The translations under genes and the position numbers were made by a program. From contig CAKPIT010000006.1 in NCBI GenBank assembly GCA_934162445.1, positions 1 through 64,000 of the forward strand: a stretch of 64,000 bases of DNA, read 5' to 3'. Positions 15,032 to 25,164 of this stretch are shown here, piece after piece. Origin of the DNA: an uncultured Bacilli bacterium. GTDB lineage: Bacteria > Bacillota_I > Bacilli_A > RF39 > UBA660. The first letter of the stretch is position 1. Each line of letters opens with the position of its first letter. Under the pieces are notes generated by a model, which was not told the DNA's origin, did not search any database, and worked only from the letters and a program-made list of their open reading frames with translations.

Positions 15032-15910
15032 ATGTTTAAAGCAAGTGATGTAAAAGAATTAAGAGATAAAACTGGAGCAGGAATGCTTGATTGTAAAAAA
15101 GCTCTAGAAGCTACTAATGGTAACATGAGTGAAGCTGTTGATTGGTTAAGAGAAAAAGGAATTAGTAAAGCTGAGAAGAAAGCTAGCCGTGTTGCTGCAG
15201 AAGGACTTTGTAAAATAGTAACATCTGATAATAAAGCTGTTATTCTAGAAGTTAACTCTGAAACTGACTTTGTTGCTAAAAATGAAGAATTTACAAATTT
15301 TGTTGATTACCTAGCTAATACTATTTTAGCTAATAATTTAAAAACTCATGAAGAAGTATTATCATTTGAAGATAATGGTGAGACAATTGAAGCTAAATTA
15401 GTTGCTCTAACTGCTAAAATTGGTGAGAAATTATCTTTCCGTCGTCATGAATTAGTAGAAAAAAATGATAATGAAGTATTCGGAAGCTATTTACATATGG
15501 GCGGAAAAATTGGTGCGTTAGTAGTACTTGCTAACACCAGTGAAGAAGTAGCAAAAGACGTTGCTATGCATGTAGCTGCTATGGCTCCTGTTTGTGCCAC
15601 TCGTAGTGATGTTCCAACTGATATGGTAGAACATGAAAGCAAAGTAATTAAAGAACAAGTTATGAACGAAGGAAAACCAGCTGATATCGCTGAAAAAATG
15701 GTTACTGGAAGACTTAACAAATTCTATAAAGAAATTTGTCTTGAAGAACAAGAATTTATTAAAGACTCTAGTGTAAACGTAGGTACATTCGTTAAAAATA
15801 ATGGTGGATCTATCGTTTCTATGATTCGTTATGCTGTAGGTGAAGGAATCGAGAAAAAAGAAGAAAATTTCGCTGATGAAGTAATGAGTCAAATTAATGC
15901 TAGTAAATAA
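15032..15910 (+). CDS. tsf: Elongation factor Ts
   Basis: A 292-residue nucleotide-exchange factor for EF-Tu. The N-terminal UBA-like part has VKELRDKTGAGMLDCKKAL and the core starts EVNSETDFVAKNEEF, both family signatures. HVAAMAPVCATR and the C-terminal part are also typical. Length is normal. AAGGAAGGAAG precedes the ATG. Second gene of the rpsB-tsf operon, with a strong terminator after it. Confidence 0.96.
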   Translation: MFKASDVKELRDKTGAGMLDCKKALEATNGNMSEAVDWLREKGISKAEKKASRVAAEGLCKIVTSDNKAVILEVNSETDFVAKNEEFTNFVDYLANTILANNLKTHEEVLSFEDNGETIEAKLVALTAKIGEKLSFRRHELVEKNDNEVFGSYLHMGGKIGALVVLANTSEEVAKDVAMHVAAMAPVCATRSDVPTDMVEHESKVIKEQVMNEGKPADIAEKMVTGRLNKFYKEICLEEQEFIKDSSVNVGTFVKNNGGSIVSMIRYAVGEGIEKKEENFADEVMSQINASK

Positions 15911-15911
15911 T

Positions 15912-15938
15912 AAAAAGTTAGCCACCGGTTAACTTTTC
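15912..15938 (+). terminator. Terminator after tsf
   Basis: AAAAGTTA and TAACTTTT form an 8-bp stem, extended inside by GCC/GGT, followed by a T-rich stretch. Confidence 0.7.
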
Positions 15939-15992
15939 CTTTATGTTTTCTATAGAAAATACTATAAAAAGCTAGTATTTTTCTTTATTTTA

Positions 15993-16001
15993 TGATATAA
16001 T
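15993..16001 (+). promoter_or_regulatory. Extended -10 promoter of typA
   Basis: TGATATAAT gives TGn plus a consensus TATAAT (15996-16001). The -35 at the expected place (TAGTAT) is weak, so the extended -10 probably carries the activity. Confidence 0.5.
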
Positions 16002-16029
16002 TTAGAACGTATTTTGGAGTGTGATATAA

Positions 16030-17844
16030 ATGAAAAAAAGAAATATAGCCATTATTGCTCACGTCGATCATGGTAAGACAACCCTAGTAGATGGAATTTT
16101 AAAAACCTCAGGAATGTTTAGAGATAATGAAGATGTAAGTAATATTTCCATGGATTCCAATGCTTTAGAAAAAGAGCGTGGTATTACCATCCTAGCCAAA
16201 ACTACTGCCTTAAATTATAAAGATTATCGTATTAATATTCTTGATACTCCGGGTCATGCTGACTTTGGTGGCGAAGTAGAACGAATTATGAATATGGTTG
16301 ACGGCGTAATATTAGTAGTAGATGCTTATGAAGGAGCTATGCCCCAAACAAGATTTGTCTTAAAAAAAGCCTTAGAAGCCAAAGTTAAACCAATCGTTGT
16401 TATCAATAAAGTTGATAAACCAAGTGCTAGATGCAGCCAAGTAGTAGACGAAGTTTTAGACTTATTCATCGAACTTGGAGCTGATGAAAACCAATTAGAA
16501 TTTCCAGTCGTATATGCGAGTGCCTTAAATGAAACTTGTAGTCTAGAAGCTGACTTACAAAGCCAAAAGAAAGGTTTCGAGCCATTACTAGATTTAATTA
16601 TTTCTGAAATTCCAGCCCCAAAAGGAGATCCAGAAAAACCATTACAATTTCAACCAGCTCTTTTAGATTATAATGAATTCGTTGGTCGTATTGGAATAGG
16701 TCGTGTCCATAATGGTAAAATCAAAGTAGGGGAAATGGTAAGTTGTCTTCGTTTAGATGGCAGTGTTAAAAACTTTAGAATTCAAAAATTATTTGGTTTT
16801 TATGGCTATCATCGTGTTGAAATAGAAAGTGCTGAAGCAGGTGATATCATCGCTATAGCCGGCCTTGCCGATATTTCTGTTGGTGAAACAATCTGTCATC
16901 AAGGTGAAAATTATAAATTACCAATTCTTCATATTGATGAACCAACTCTACAAATGACTTTTGGAACCAATAGTAGTCCTTTTGTAGGAAAAGATGGTAA
17001 AATTCTAACAGCTCGAAAAATTGAAGAACGTCTAATTAAAGAAACTCAAAAAGATGTATCCTTAAAAGTAGAACCAAATACCAATGATAGTTTCTTGGTA
17101 TCAGGTCGTGGAGAATTACATCTTGGAATCTTAATTGAAAATATGCGCCGTGAAGGTTTTGAATTAGAAGTATCAAAACCAAAAGTTATCATCAAAGAAA
17201 TAGACGGGGTTAAATACGAACCATTTGAAGAATTACAAATTGAAGTTCCTGAAGATGTTGTTGGTAGCGTTATTGAACAATTAGGTCTTCGTGGTGGAGT
17301 TATGGAAAACATGACTAACTTTGAAAATCAAGTGCGTTTAAATTATACTATTCCGTCACGCGGTTTAATCGGATTTTCAACAATGTTTATGACCATGACT
17401 AAGGGTTATGGTATCATGAACCACACCTTTAAATCATACGAACCATATGAAAGCGTTGACATTGGTGAAAGAAAACTAGGCGTATTAGTATCAGTTGATA
17501 GTGGTAATGCAACCGCTTATGCCATTGGTAACTTAGAAGATCGTGGTACTATGTTCATTGAACCGGGTGCTGAAGTATATGAAGGAATGATTATAGGTGA
17601 ATGTAATCGTGATAATGACTTAGCCGTTAATGTTGTTAAAGGAAAACAACTAACGAACATGCGTGCTGCTGGAAGCGATCACACCGTTGTTTTAAAAAGA
17701 CCACGTCCAATCACTTTGGAATATGCTCTAGACTACATAAACTCTGATGAATTAGTCGAAGTTACTCCTAATAACATCAGATTACGTAAAAAAATATTAA
17801 ATACTGAAGAACGTAAAAAATTTGATGCTAAAAAAAATAAATAA
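16030..17844 (+). CDS. typA: Ribosome-associated GTPase TypA/BipA
   Basis: A 604-residue translational GTPase. The G1 motif AHVDHGKTT is at 10-18, switch I has RGITI, G3 is DTPGHADFGGEVER and G4 is NKVD. The EF-G-like domains follow, and the BipA-specific C-terminal domain ends with the LRKKIL region. It assists 50S assembly and stress or cold adaptation. Length is normal. It has its own promoter and terminator, so it is likely monocistronic. The ribosome binding site is weak (GGAGTGTG). Confidence 0.96.
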   Translation: MKKRNIAIIAHVDHGKTTLVDGILKTSGMFRDNEDVSNISMDSNALEKERGITILAKTTALNYKDYRINILDTPGHADFGGEVERIMNMVDGVILVVDAYEGAMPQTRFVLKKALEAKVKPIVVINKVDKPSARCSQVVDEVLDLFIELGADENQLEFPVVYASALNETCSLEADLQSQKKGFEPLLDLIISEIPAPKGDPEKPLQFQPALLDYNEFVGRIGIGRVHNGKIKVGEMVSCLRLDGSVKNFRIQKLFGFYGYHRVEIESAEAGDIIAIAGLADISVGETICHQGENYKLPILHIDEPTLQMTFGTNSSPFVGKDGKILTARKIEERLIKETQKDVSLKVEPNTNDSFLVSGRGELHLGILIENMRREGFELEVSKPKVIIKEIDGVKYEPFEELQIEVPEDVVGSVIEQLGLRGGVMENMTNFENQVRLNYTIPSRGLIGFSTMFMTMTKGYGIMNHTFKSYEPYESVDIGERKLGVLVSVDSGNATAYAIGNLEDRGTMFIEPGAEVYEGMIIGECNRDNDLAVNVVKGKQLTNMRAAGSDHTVVLKRPRPITLEYALDYINSDELVEVTPNNIRLRKKILNTEERKKFDAKKNK

Positions 17845-17875
17845 CTTATATTGTTTAGACTTTATAAGTTTTTTT
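17843..17875 (+). terminator. Terminator after typA
   Basis: AACTTATA and TATAAGTT form an 8-bp stem around a 12-base loop, followed by a T-run. Confidence 0.75.
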
Positions 17876-17907
17876 ATGCCAAAATTTTCTTTATTAACAA
17901 CTTTTTA

Positions 17908-17936
17908 GTGACATCCATTTTTCCTTTTGCTACAAT
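17908..17936 (+). promoter_or_regulatory. Promoter of the FAD oxidoreductase gene
   Basis: GTGACA (five of six bases of TTGACA), 17 bases, then TACAAT preceded by TGC, an extended -10. Confidence 0.6.
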
Positions 17937-17985
17937 GTAAATATAGAAAGGAAAATATAAGTTATAAGCTTATTATTCAAGTATA

Positions 17986-19518
17986 ATGAAAAATGTAGTA
18001 ATAATTGGTGCTGGCCCTGCAGGGCTAAGTTGTGCCTATGAGTTGTTAAAAAAGAATAAAAAAATTAAAGTAACCATTATTGAAGAAGAACCAATGGTTG
18101 GTGGTATTAGCAAAACAGTTGCCTATAAAGGAAACCATATCGATATTGGGGGTCATCGCTTCTTTACCAAAAACAAAGAAGTCAAAAAAATGTGGCTAGA
18201 TTTATTGCCCCTTCAAAGCAAACCATCCTTTGATGATAAACTTTTAAAAACAAATAAACCCTTTCCTCAAAAAGGCAAGGATCCCGAAAAAGAAGATGAT
18301 GTTATGCTTCTTAGAAATAGGGTATCAAGAATTTACTATAACCACAAATTTTTTGACTATCCCGTTAACCTAAATTTTAAAACCATCAAAAATATGGGAC
18401 CATGTACCGCTTGCCATTGTGGTTTTAGTTACCTAAAATCAACCTTTCATAAAAAAGAGGAAACCAACCTTGAAAACTTCTACATCAATCGCTTTGGAAA
18501 AAAATTATATTCCATGTTCTTTAAAGATTATACTACCAAAGTCTGGGGCAGATCCCCTAAAGAAATTGATGCTAGTTGGGGCAGTCAACGTGTTAAAGGA
18601 ATATCAATTAGTAAAGTGTTAAGAGACTATTTCCTAAGATTATTCCATATCAAAGATAAGAAAAAAGAAACCTCATTAATCGAATCATTTTACTATCCTA
18701 AATATGGTCCGGGGGAATTATATGAAACTCTTGCTAAAGAAGTAGAAAACCTAGGTGGACTTATCATTAAGCGAGCCAAAGTTGTTGATATAAAACAAAA
18801 AAGCAATCATATTACTTCCATCGTTTACAAACAAAAAGACAAAAATATCAAACTTACTTGTGATATTTTAGTTAGCTCTATGCCCTTAAAAGACTTAGTA
18901 GCAATAACTAATAATATTCCCTCAAAAATAAGTAAAATAAGTTCCCATCTTCCATATCGCGACTTTTTAACTGTTGGCCTTTTACTTCCAAGCTTTAAAG
19001 TCAAAAACCAAGAAACTATTCACGGTAGTGTTAAAGATAACTGGATATACGTTCAAGACAATAGCGTTAAAGTAGGAAGAATTCAAATCTTCAACAACTG
19101 GTCACCATACATGGTTAAAGATCCTATCAACACTATTTGGTTAGGCCTTGAATACTTTTGCAAAGAAAATGATTCCTTTTGGAAAATGTCTGATCAAGAC
19201 TTAATAAAACTTGGCCAAGAAGAACTTGCTAAAATGGGCTTTTATAATGGCCCTGTTACCGATGGCGTTGTAATCAGAATCAAAAAAGCTTATCCTGCCT
19301 ATTTTGATAGTTATAAAGATATCGATATTTTAAGATCATATCTTAATACCATTGACAACTTGTATTGCATTGGTCGTAACGGTACTCATTCATACAACAA
19401 TATGGATCATTCCATCTATAGTGGTCTTGTCTGTGCGGATATGATTAAAAAAGAAAACCATGATTTAAATAAACTATGGAATTTAAATGTTGATAAAGAA
19501 TATCAGGAGGAAGAGTAA
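17986..19518 (+). CDS. FAD-dependent amine-oxidase-like / UDP-galactopyranose-mutase-like protein
   Basis: A 510-residue flavoprotein. The FAD Rossmann motif GAGPAG is at 8-13, followed by [16 protein letters not shown] and [12 protein letters not shown], the pattern shared by UDP-galactopyranose mutase-like and protoporphyrinogen-oxidase-like proteins. The C-terminal FAD-contact part has [22 protein letters not shown]. Proteins of this type often act in cell-surface glycan synthesis, and the next gene (one-base overlap region) encodes a GT-C-like membrane protein, which fits. The exact reaction cannot be read from the sequence. The start has no strong ribosome binding site. Confidence 0.78.
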   Translation: MKNVVIIGAGPAGLSCAYELLKKNKKIKVTIIEEEPMVGGISKTVAYKGNHIDIGGHRFFTKNKEVKKMWLDLLPLQSKPSFDDKLLKTNKPFPQKGKDPEKEDDVMLLRNRVSRIYYNHKFFDYPVNLNFKTIKNMGPCTACHCGFSYLKSTFHKKEETNLENFYINRFGKKLYSMFFKDYTTKVWGRSPKEIDASWGSQRVKGISISKVLRDYFLRLFHIKDKKKETSLIESFYYPKYGPGELYETLAKEVENLGGLIIKRAKVVDIKQKSNHITSIVYKQKDKNIKLTCDILVSSMPLKDLVAITNNIPSKISKISSHLPYRDFLTVGLLLPSFKVKNQETIHGSVKDNWIYVQDNSVKVGRIQIFNNWSPYMVKDPINTIWLGLEYFCKENDSFWKMSDQDLIKLGQEELAKMGFYNGPVTDGVVIRIKKAYPAYFDSYKDIDILRSYLNTIDNLYCIGRNGTHSYNNMDHSIYSGLVCADMIKKENHDLNKLWNLNVDKEYQEEE

Positions 19519-20954
19519 TGTTAAACAAAATAAAAAAATATAGTCCTACCAAATATATTAGTTATTTATATTTTTCTCTTCCATTATTATTTTTCCCTTT
19601 TATAAACTTTAGTAAAGAAAATGATATATGGTTTCTAATGAGTTATGGTAAATATATTGTTAACCATGGTTTTCCCCATTTTGATATTTTATCTATGCAT
19701 TCTAATTTTAAACTCGTAATTCAACAGTGGGTTCCATCCGTTCTTTTTTATGAATCCTATAAACTATTAGGTTCCCTTGGCCTTATCTTTCTTGTTTTTG
19801 TTATCAATGTTTTAATTGTTTATTTTCTCTATAAACTATGTCTTGTCATCAGTAATCACAAAGTATGTTCATCAGTAATTACTTCTTCAATAATTGCTCT
19901 TCTTTTAGAGATGAACTTTATTGTGCCAAGACCGCAAATATTTAGTCTTCTTTTTCTAATAATTTTATTATATCTTTTAGAGTCATATTTAAAAAAAGAT
20001 ACTAAGAAAATTTATTTTTTACCCCTTATTTCTCTTTTACTAATAAATTTTCATGCTTCCATGTGGCCCGTTTTCTTTATTTTTTGTATGCCCTATGTAG
20101 CCCTTTTAGTTGTTAATTATTTTACCAAAAAGGATAAAGCCATTTCTAAACTATTACTCATGATGTTCCTATCTTTTCTTGCTGGCTTTTTAAATCCATA
20201 CACAATAGCCAATATGACATATGCCTTCACTTCATATGGCGTTAAAGAAATAAATGAAATCATCATCGAAATGGCTCCTTTTAACCTAACAGGAACCCTT
20301 GCCATTGCTAATTACTTAGTCTTAATTTTATTTTATCTTGTCTGTTTTGCCATGATTCATACAAAAAAAGTATCCCTTCATTATATTCTTTTAACTTTTG
20401 GTACTTTTTATATGTCTCTTTGCAATATGCGAAACTTTAGTCTTTTCTATATTGCTAGTCTGCCATTTCTTAGCAGTACCCTAAACATTAAAGATAACCC
20501 AAAAAAAACGAAGCCATGTTACCTAATATATTTAATCATCATCACCACCTTTGTAACTACTATTACATATAAAGCTCTAAATAATGACTATCACATAAAA
20601 AATGATAATGAACCTTTAGTAAAATATTTACAAAAAGAAAACTACAAAGGCAAAATGAAATTATATGCTGATTATGACAACGGTTCATACTATGAGTTCT
20701 ATGGCTATCATCCATATATCGATGCAAGAGCAGAAATCTTTTTAAAAGTCAATAACGGTAAAGAAGACATATTTCATGAATATTATCTTTTAAACGATCG
20801 ACAACTTGATCCCGAAACCTTTCTTGCTAAATATAACTTTACTCATCTAGTAACTACCAAAGGTGATGTCATCTATGAATATCTAATCAATAATAGCAAT
20901 TACTTACAAAAAGTAAGTACTGATAAAATGAGTCTTTTTGAAAAGAAAGCATAA
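19518..20954 (+). CDS. Polytopic membrane protein, GT-C glycosyltransferase-like
   Basis: A 478-residue membrane protein with about ten or eleven hydrophobic helices and a soluble C-terminal domain of about 110 residues. An early loop has ENDIWFLMSYGKYIVNHGF and FDILS, the acidic-loop layout seen in GT-C (lipid-linked sugar) glycosyltransferases. The soluble tail contains ADYDNGSYYEFYGYHPYIDARAEI, a pattern also seen in putative GT-C proteins. Catalytic activity is inferred only from this layout. It is coupled to the FAD oxidoreductase gene, with AGGAGGAAGAG before the ATG. Confidence 0.6.
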   Translation: MLNKIKKYSPTKYISYLYFSLPLLFFPFINFSKENDIWFLMSYGKYIVNHGFPHFDILSMHSNFKLVIQQWVPSVLFYESYKLLGSLGLIFLVFVINVLIVYFLYKLCLVISNHKVCSSVITSSIIALLLEMNFIVPRPQIFSLLFLIILLYLLESYLKKDTKKIYFLPLISLLLINFHASMWPVFFIFCMPYVALLVVNYFTKKDKAISKLLLMMFLSFLAGFLNPYTIANMTYAFTSYGVKEINEIIIEMAPFNLTGTLAIANYLVLILFYLVCFAMIHTKKVSLHYILLTFGTFYMSLCNMRNFSLFYIASLPFLSSTLNIKDNPKKTKPCYLIYLIIITTFVTTITYKALNNDYHIKNDNEPLVKYLQKENYKGKMKLYADYDNGSYYEFYGYHPYIDARAEIFLKVNNGKEDIFHEYYLLNDRQLDPETFLAKYNFTHLVTTKGDVIYEYLINNSNYLQKVSTDKMSLFEKKA

Positions 20955-20980
20955 ATAAAACTTTTCAAAAGGCTCTTTTT
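20931..20980 (+). terminator. Terminator overlapping the end of the GT-C-like gene
   Basis: A long stem forms between AGTCTTTTTGAAAAG and CTTTTCAAAAGGCT (one G-U pair, one bulged T), followed by CTTTTT. The 5' arm lies inside the last codons. Confidence 0.65.
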
Positions 20981-20990
20981 ACGATATACT
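20962..20990 (+). promoter_or_regulatory. Possible promoter at the start of the Tad/T4SS locus
   Basis: TTTTCA (20962-20967), 17 bases, then TATACT (20985-20990). The -35 is weak and overlaps the preceding terminator. Confidence 0.4.
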
Positions 20991-21020
20991 TAAATTGATA
21001 ATAGGGAAGGGGTAACAACA

Positions 21021-22559
21021 ATGATTTTAAGAAAACCATATGCATTATTAATAAAATATTTTCAACGCATTCATTTATTACTACTTTTATGTTCTGCCTA
21101 TATATTTTATAAAATAGTATCCTTACGAAGCTTTATTGCCGACTTTTTACTAACTGAAAGTTATAGTAGATACTCAGAACCAATCACTAAATATATAAAC
21201 TTTGGTCTCTTAATAAGTATTATTGCCATTATAATTACCGTCGTAGTCTTAATTATTTTGTTAAGATATAAAAAGAAACCATGGAAATTATATTTATTAC
21301 CATTCTTTGAATACCTAAGCATGTTCATCATCCTTTTATATATTAGAAATTACTTTGATAGCTATACTGAATTATCAACCATCAAAACCATCATGGCCTT
21401 TAGAGACTTATTAACTATCATCTATTTTATTGAATATACCGTCTTTATTCTCTTTGGTCTTAGAGCTCTTGGAATCGACTTAAAACAATTTGGTTTTAAA
21501 AACGATGAAGAATATCTTTCCATTAAAGAAGAAGACCGTGAAGAATTTGAAGTAAATATTGAATTTGATAAAGATAAAATAGTACGTAACATCAAAAAAC
21601 TATTTCGTAATATTCGCTACGTCTACTACGAACATAAATTTATCTGTAACGCCATCATCGTTATTGTTTTTACCACCACTCTAGGCTATACCTACTACTA
21701 CTTTAATATTCTTCATAAAACCTATCAAGAAGGCTCAACCTTTCAAGCTAATGCCTATGACATCACCGTCAATAACAGCTATTTAACTAATACCGACAGT
21801 AATGGTAATGACATAACTAAAGGCAAAAACTATTCTTATTTAGTCTTAAATATCACTGTTAAAAATAATGCCTCAAAAAGAAGCATTAACATCGATCGTT
21901 TTAGAGTTGTTAATAAAAGTAAACAATATAAATATGTAACCCGTGAATATGATAATTTTCAAGATTTAGGTAAAAGTTACAGCACCGTTCAAGCTCTAAA
22001 ACCAAATACCAGCATAACCTTTATCTTAGTCTACAAAGTAGATAAAAATCTTAATCCTAATAAATATGTATTATATTATCACAATGTCAGTAATAACATT
22101 CTTCTAAAGAAAACTAAATTAAAAGTTCAAGATACAAGAACTAATTCTTCTAACGAAACCTACAATTTAAATGATGAAGTAACTTTTCCAACTACTGACA
22201 CCTTAAAAATTACTAGTGCCAAAATTCTTGATACCACAACCTATACCCGTTATACTTGTGATAGTTATTCTTGTGGAATGAAAGATTTACCCCTAACGCC
22301 AGCATCCGGAAAAATTCTTGAATTAAGCTTTACAAGTAACAACTTCACCGGCGAAAGTTTGGTTGACTTTTCAAAGATATATGCTAAAATTAAATATGAG
22401 AATAGTAAAGGTAAGACAAGGAGTATAGACATAAATCCATTAGTAACTTCTTTCAATGGTAATTATGCTTATTTTTATGTCCCAAATGATATAAAAGACA
22501 ATAAGGTAGATTTACTATTTACCTTTAGAGCTAAAAGCTATCTTTATCACTTAAATTAA
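21021..22559 (+). CDS. Membrane protein with C-terminal DUF4352-like extracellular domain
   Basis: A 512-residue protein. Four helices lie in the first 155 residues, a charged cytoplasmic stretch follows (DEEYLSIKEEDREEFEV), a further helix lies at about 212-230 (AIIVIVFTTTLGYTYYYF), and a long extracellular beta-rich part follows. In that part, YSYLVLNITVKNNASKRSINIDRFRVVN resembles DUF4352/telokin-like folds often found on Gram-positive surface proteins. GGGAAGGGG precedes the ATG. First gene of the 23-kb Tad/type IV secretion locus; it may be an envelope component of that machine. Function unknown. Confidence 0.6.
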   Translation: MILRKPYALLIKYFQRIHLLLLLCSAYIFYKIVSLRSFIADFLLTESYSRYSEPITKYINFGLLISIIAIIITVVVLIILLRYKKKPWKLYLLPFFEYLSMFIILLYIRNYFDSYTELSTIKTIMAFRDLLTIIYFIEYTVFILFGLRALGIDLKQFGFKNDEEYLSIKEEDREEFEVNIEFDKDKIVRNIKKLFRNIRYVYYEHKFICNAIIVIVFTTTLGYTYYYFNILHKTYQEGSTFQANAYDITVNNSYLTNTDSNGNDITKGKNYSYLVLNITVKNNASKRSINIDRFRVVNKSKQYKYVTREYDNFQDLGKSYSTVQALKPNTSITFILVYKVDKNLNPNKYVLYYHNVSNNILLKKTKLKVQDTRTNSSNETYNLNDEVTFPTTDTLKITSAKILDTTTYTRYTCDSYSCGMKDLPLTPASGKILELSFTSNNFTGESLVDFSKIYAKIKYENSKGKTRSIDINPLVTSFNGNYAYFYVPNDIKDNKVDLLFTFRAKSYLYHLN

Positions 22560-22571
22560 AGGAGAATGATT

Positions 22572-24362
22572 ATGACAAAAGAAAAAATTATTAAGTATAT
22601 AAAAATAATTTTAATAGTAGTAGTAATATTCTTTTTAGCTTGGCATTTTTATTTATATCCCAAAATTGTTTTTAAAGAAAATGAAAAGAAATTAAAAGAA
22701 GCTGGTATAAAATATTATGAAATAAATAGTACTCGTCTTCCTAAAGAGGAAGGGCGAGTTATTTCCGTTTCTCTAGATACCTTAACTAAACAAAAATATT
22801 TAAAAGAAGACTTAAAAACGGCAAATGGTAAAAAACTATGTGATTTAACTGCCTCTAATGTTAAAACCACTATCAAAAATGGTAAATACGTTTATTATAC
22901 ATACTTAAAATGTGGCTCCCTTGAGTCAAGAATTGATCATGAAGGACCTAAGATAACTTTAAATGGTAAAAAGACCATCACTATTTCTAAAGACAGTAGT
23001 TATAATGAATTAGGTGTTAAATCAGTTACAGATAATACTGATGGTACCATTGATACTTCTAAAGTTACTATTGAAGGCGAAGTAGATACAGCCAAAGTAG
23101 GTATTTATAAAATAACTTATGAAGCGAAAGATAGTCTTGATAATAAAACAGTTGTAACTCGTACCGTTAAAGTAGAAGAAACCCTAGCATCCATTGTTAA
23201 AAAAGATACGATGGCTACTAATAACTATTATCAAGGAAGTGTTACTAACAATTACTTAATGTTTAACAATATGCTATTCCGTCTTGTTAAATTAAATAGT
23301 GATAACAGCGTTTTAATAGTTAGTGATGAATCCTTAGCCAATGTTGATTATAACGGCTTAAATAAATGGTTAAATACCTATTTTTACAATTTACTAGATA
23401 AAAAATATCAAGCTAAAATTCAAAATGGGACATGGTGTAATGATACCGTTAGTAAAGAAAATATCAACACCTTTACTACTTGCCAAGATAATAGTCTTAA
23501 CCAAAAAGTAGGCCTTTTATCCATTGCTGATTACAACAATTCCCTTGCTACTAATAGCAGTTATCTAGATACTACCAATTTAACGTGGTATCAAACTAAA
23601 GCAAGCGCTAAAGAAGCGTGGGCTATGACGATAAGTTATCCCGATTTAGTAGTAACTACTAACATGAATCAACTAGCAAACGTTAGTCCGGCCTTAAATT
23701 TAAAAGCTTCGACTAAAGTTTTAGGGGGAACAGGAACTATAAATGATCCATATATCATTGTTAAACCAAATCACTTAGCAAGAAATACAGCTATTAATAA
23801 AGCTCAAATAGGGGAATACGTTAGCTATTCTGGTTATACCTTTAGAATTAGTAACATCGAAAATAATCTTGCGGAAGTAATTATGACTTCTGTTCTAAAA
23901 AATAATGATGTTGAAGTTCTAACCGGTTATACCAATACGACCGATAAAATATATAATCCTAATGAACAAGGTAATCTTGGTTATGAAATAAAAAATATTG
24001 CCACTAAATACATCAAAACTAATTTATTCACCAAACATAAAGTTACCGTTCCAATTTATACAAAAGAAGTAACTTATAAAGGTAAGAAGGAAACTAAAGA
24101 GTATAATTTACTCGTAACAATTCCATCTACTTTTGATATTTACAGTGCCAAAACTAAAGAAAGTGAAAATGTTGGCTACTGGTTAATTGATTCTGTTAAA
24201 GAAGCTAATACCAAAACTATTATTAGAGGCTTTGGAACTCTATCAAGTTATGTCCCAGATAACACCATGGTAGCTATTAAAATCAAAGCCTATCTTGATA
24301 AAAACGTTATTATAGCTGATGGTAGTGGTACTATAACCGATCCATATAAATTAACCAAATAA
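22572..24362 (+). CDS. Membrane-anchored surface protein with Ig-like and repeated C-terminal modules
   Basis: A protein of about 596 residues with an N-terminal membrane anchor (IILIVVVIFFLAWHFYLY). An Ig-like DUF5011 domain lies at about 120-205 (GPKITLNGKKTITISKDSSY, VTDNTDGTIDTSKV, VGIYKITYEAKDSLDN). Two related modules follow, ending GTGTINDPYIIV and GSGTITDPYKL; they resemble DUF6273-type domains. It has no LPXTG signal. The ribosome binding site AAAGGAGA favours ATG 22572 over the ATG at 22566. It lies directly before the sortase-like gene and could be a surface part of the pilus or secretion machine (inference). Confidence 0.6.
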   Translation: MTKEKIIKYIKIILIVVVIFFLAWHFYLYPKIVFKENEKKLKEAGIKYYEINSTRLPKEEGRVISVSLDTLTKQKYLKEDLKTANGKKLCDLTASNVKTTIKNGKYVYYTYLKCGSLESRIDHEGPKITLNGKKTITISKDSSYNELGVKSVTDNTDGTIDTSKVTIEGEVDTAKVGIYKITYEAKDSLDNKTVVTRTVKVEETLASIVKKDTMATNNYYQGSVTNNYLMFNNMLFRLVKLNSDNSVLIVSDESLANVDYNGLNKWLNTYFYNLLDKKYQAKIQNGTWCNDTVSKENINTFTTCQDNSLNQKVGLLSIADYNNSLATNSSYLDTTNLTWYQTKASAKEAWAMTISYPDLVVTTNMNQLANVSPALNLKASTKVLGGTGTINDPYIIVKPNHLARNTAINKAQIGEYVSYSGYTFRISNIENNLAEVIMTSVLKNNDVEVLTGYTNTTDKIYNPNEQGNLGYEIKNIATKYIKTNLFTKHKVTVPIYTKEVTYKGKKETKEYNLLVTIPSTFDIYSAKTKESENVGYWLIDSVKEANTKTIIRGFGTLSSYVPDNTMVAIKIKAYLDKNVIIADGSGTITDPYKLTK

Positions 24363-24375
24363 AAGGAGTAGGGAT

Positions 24376-25164
24376 ATGAAGTTAAAGAAAAAAAATATAT
24401 TAGCCATTTTAATTGTTATCATCCTGTTGATATTAGTTCTTATTTTCTACCAAAAAAATAGTGGAACCTATAGCAATTTCAAATTAAAGGATGAACAAGA
24501 AAATATTACTAAAGCCCAAATTGAAATAAATAATGTTGTCGGCTGGTTAAGAGTTGAAGGCACTAATATTGATATGGTGTTAATTGCCAGTATGAATCAA
24601 GAAATACTGGATAAGGATGACTATCAATATGCATGGACAAATTCTTATCCTGATACTAAAAGTAACCACTTATTCTTCATATCTCATAACATTAGAAACG
24701 TTTCAAGAAATCCGGTTGTAGCCGATAAAAATATGAATTACTTTGAACAATTGATGTCCTTCATTTACGAAGACTTCGCTTCCAAAAATCAGTTCATTGA
24801 ATTAACCACCAAAGATGGTACCACCTCAATGTATAGAATTTATGGAATCTCACTTGTAAATGAAAATCAAAGTCTTTCTTATTATGATACCTTTACTAAA
24901 AAAGAACAAAAAGAATATATTCAAAAAGCCCAAAAAGAAAGTATGTATGATATAAACGTTAAAGTTGATCAAAATGATGATCTTTTAACCTTATATACCT
25001 GTACCAGATTCTACGGTGGGGGAGGCACATATTCATTTAGAGTTGATGCTAGAAAAATGCATAAAGGAGAGCAAATGAAATATGCCAAAGTCAAAACTAA
25101 TAACAACTATCAAAAAATCAAGAAACGAATGGAAAAAGGAGTTGAGTCTAATGAAAAAATCTAA
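24376..25164 (+). CDS. Class B-like sortase
   Basis: A 262-residue membrane-anchored cysteine transpeptidase. The anchor is at about 8-26. The catalytic His is probably His104 (FFISHNIRN), the nucleophile is Cys209 (LTLYTCTRF), and Arg222 lies in SFRVDAR. Sortases join proteins to the cell wall or to each other in pili. No LPXTG-type C-terminus was seen in the neighbouring genes, so the substrate is unknown. The family match is to class B-like or other divergent sortases. AAAGGAGTAGGG precedes the ATG. It sits inside the Tad/T4SS locus and overlaps the next gene by 14 bases. Confidence 0.8.
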   Translation: MKLKKKNILAILIVIILLILVLIFYQKNSGTYSNFKLKDEQENITKAQIEINNVVGWLRVEGTNIDMVLIASMNQEILDKDDYQYAWTNSYPDTKSNHLFFISHNIRNVSRNPVVADKNMNYFEQLMSFIYEDFASKNQFIELTTKDGTTSMYRIYGISLVNENQSLSYYDTFTKKEQKEYIQKAQKESMYDINVKVDQNDDLLTLYTCTRFYGGGGTYSFRVDARKMHKGEQMKYAKVKTNNNYQKIKKRMEKGVESNEKI

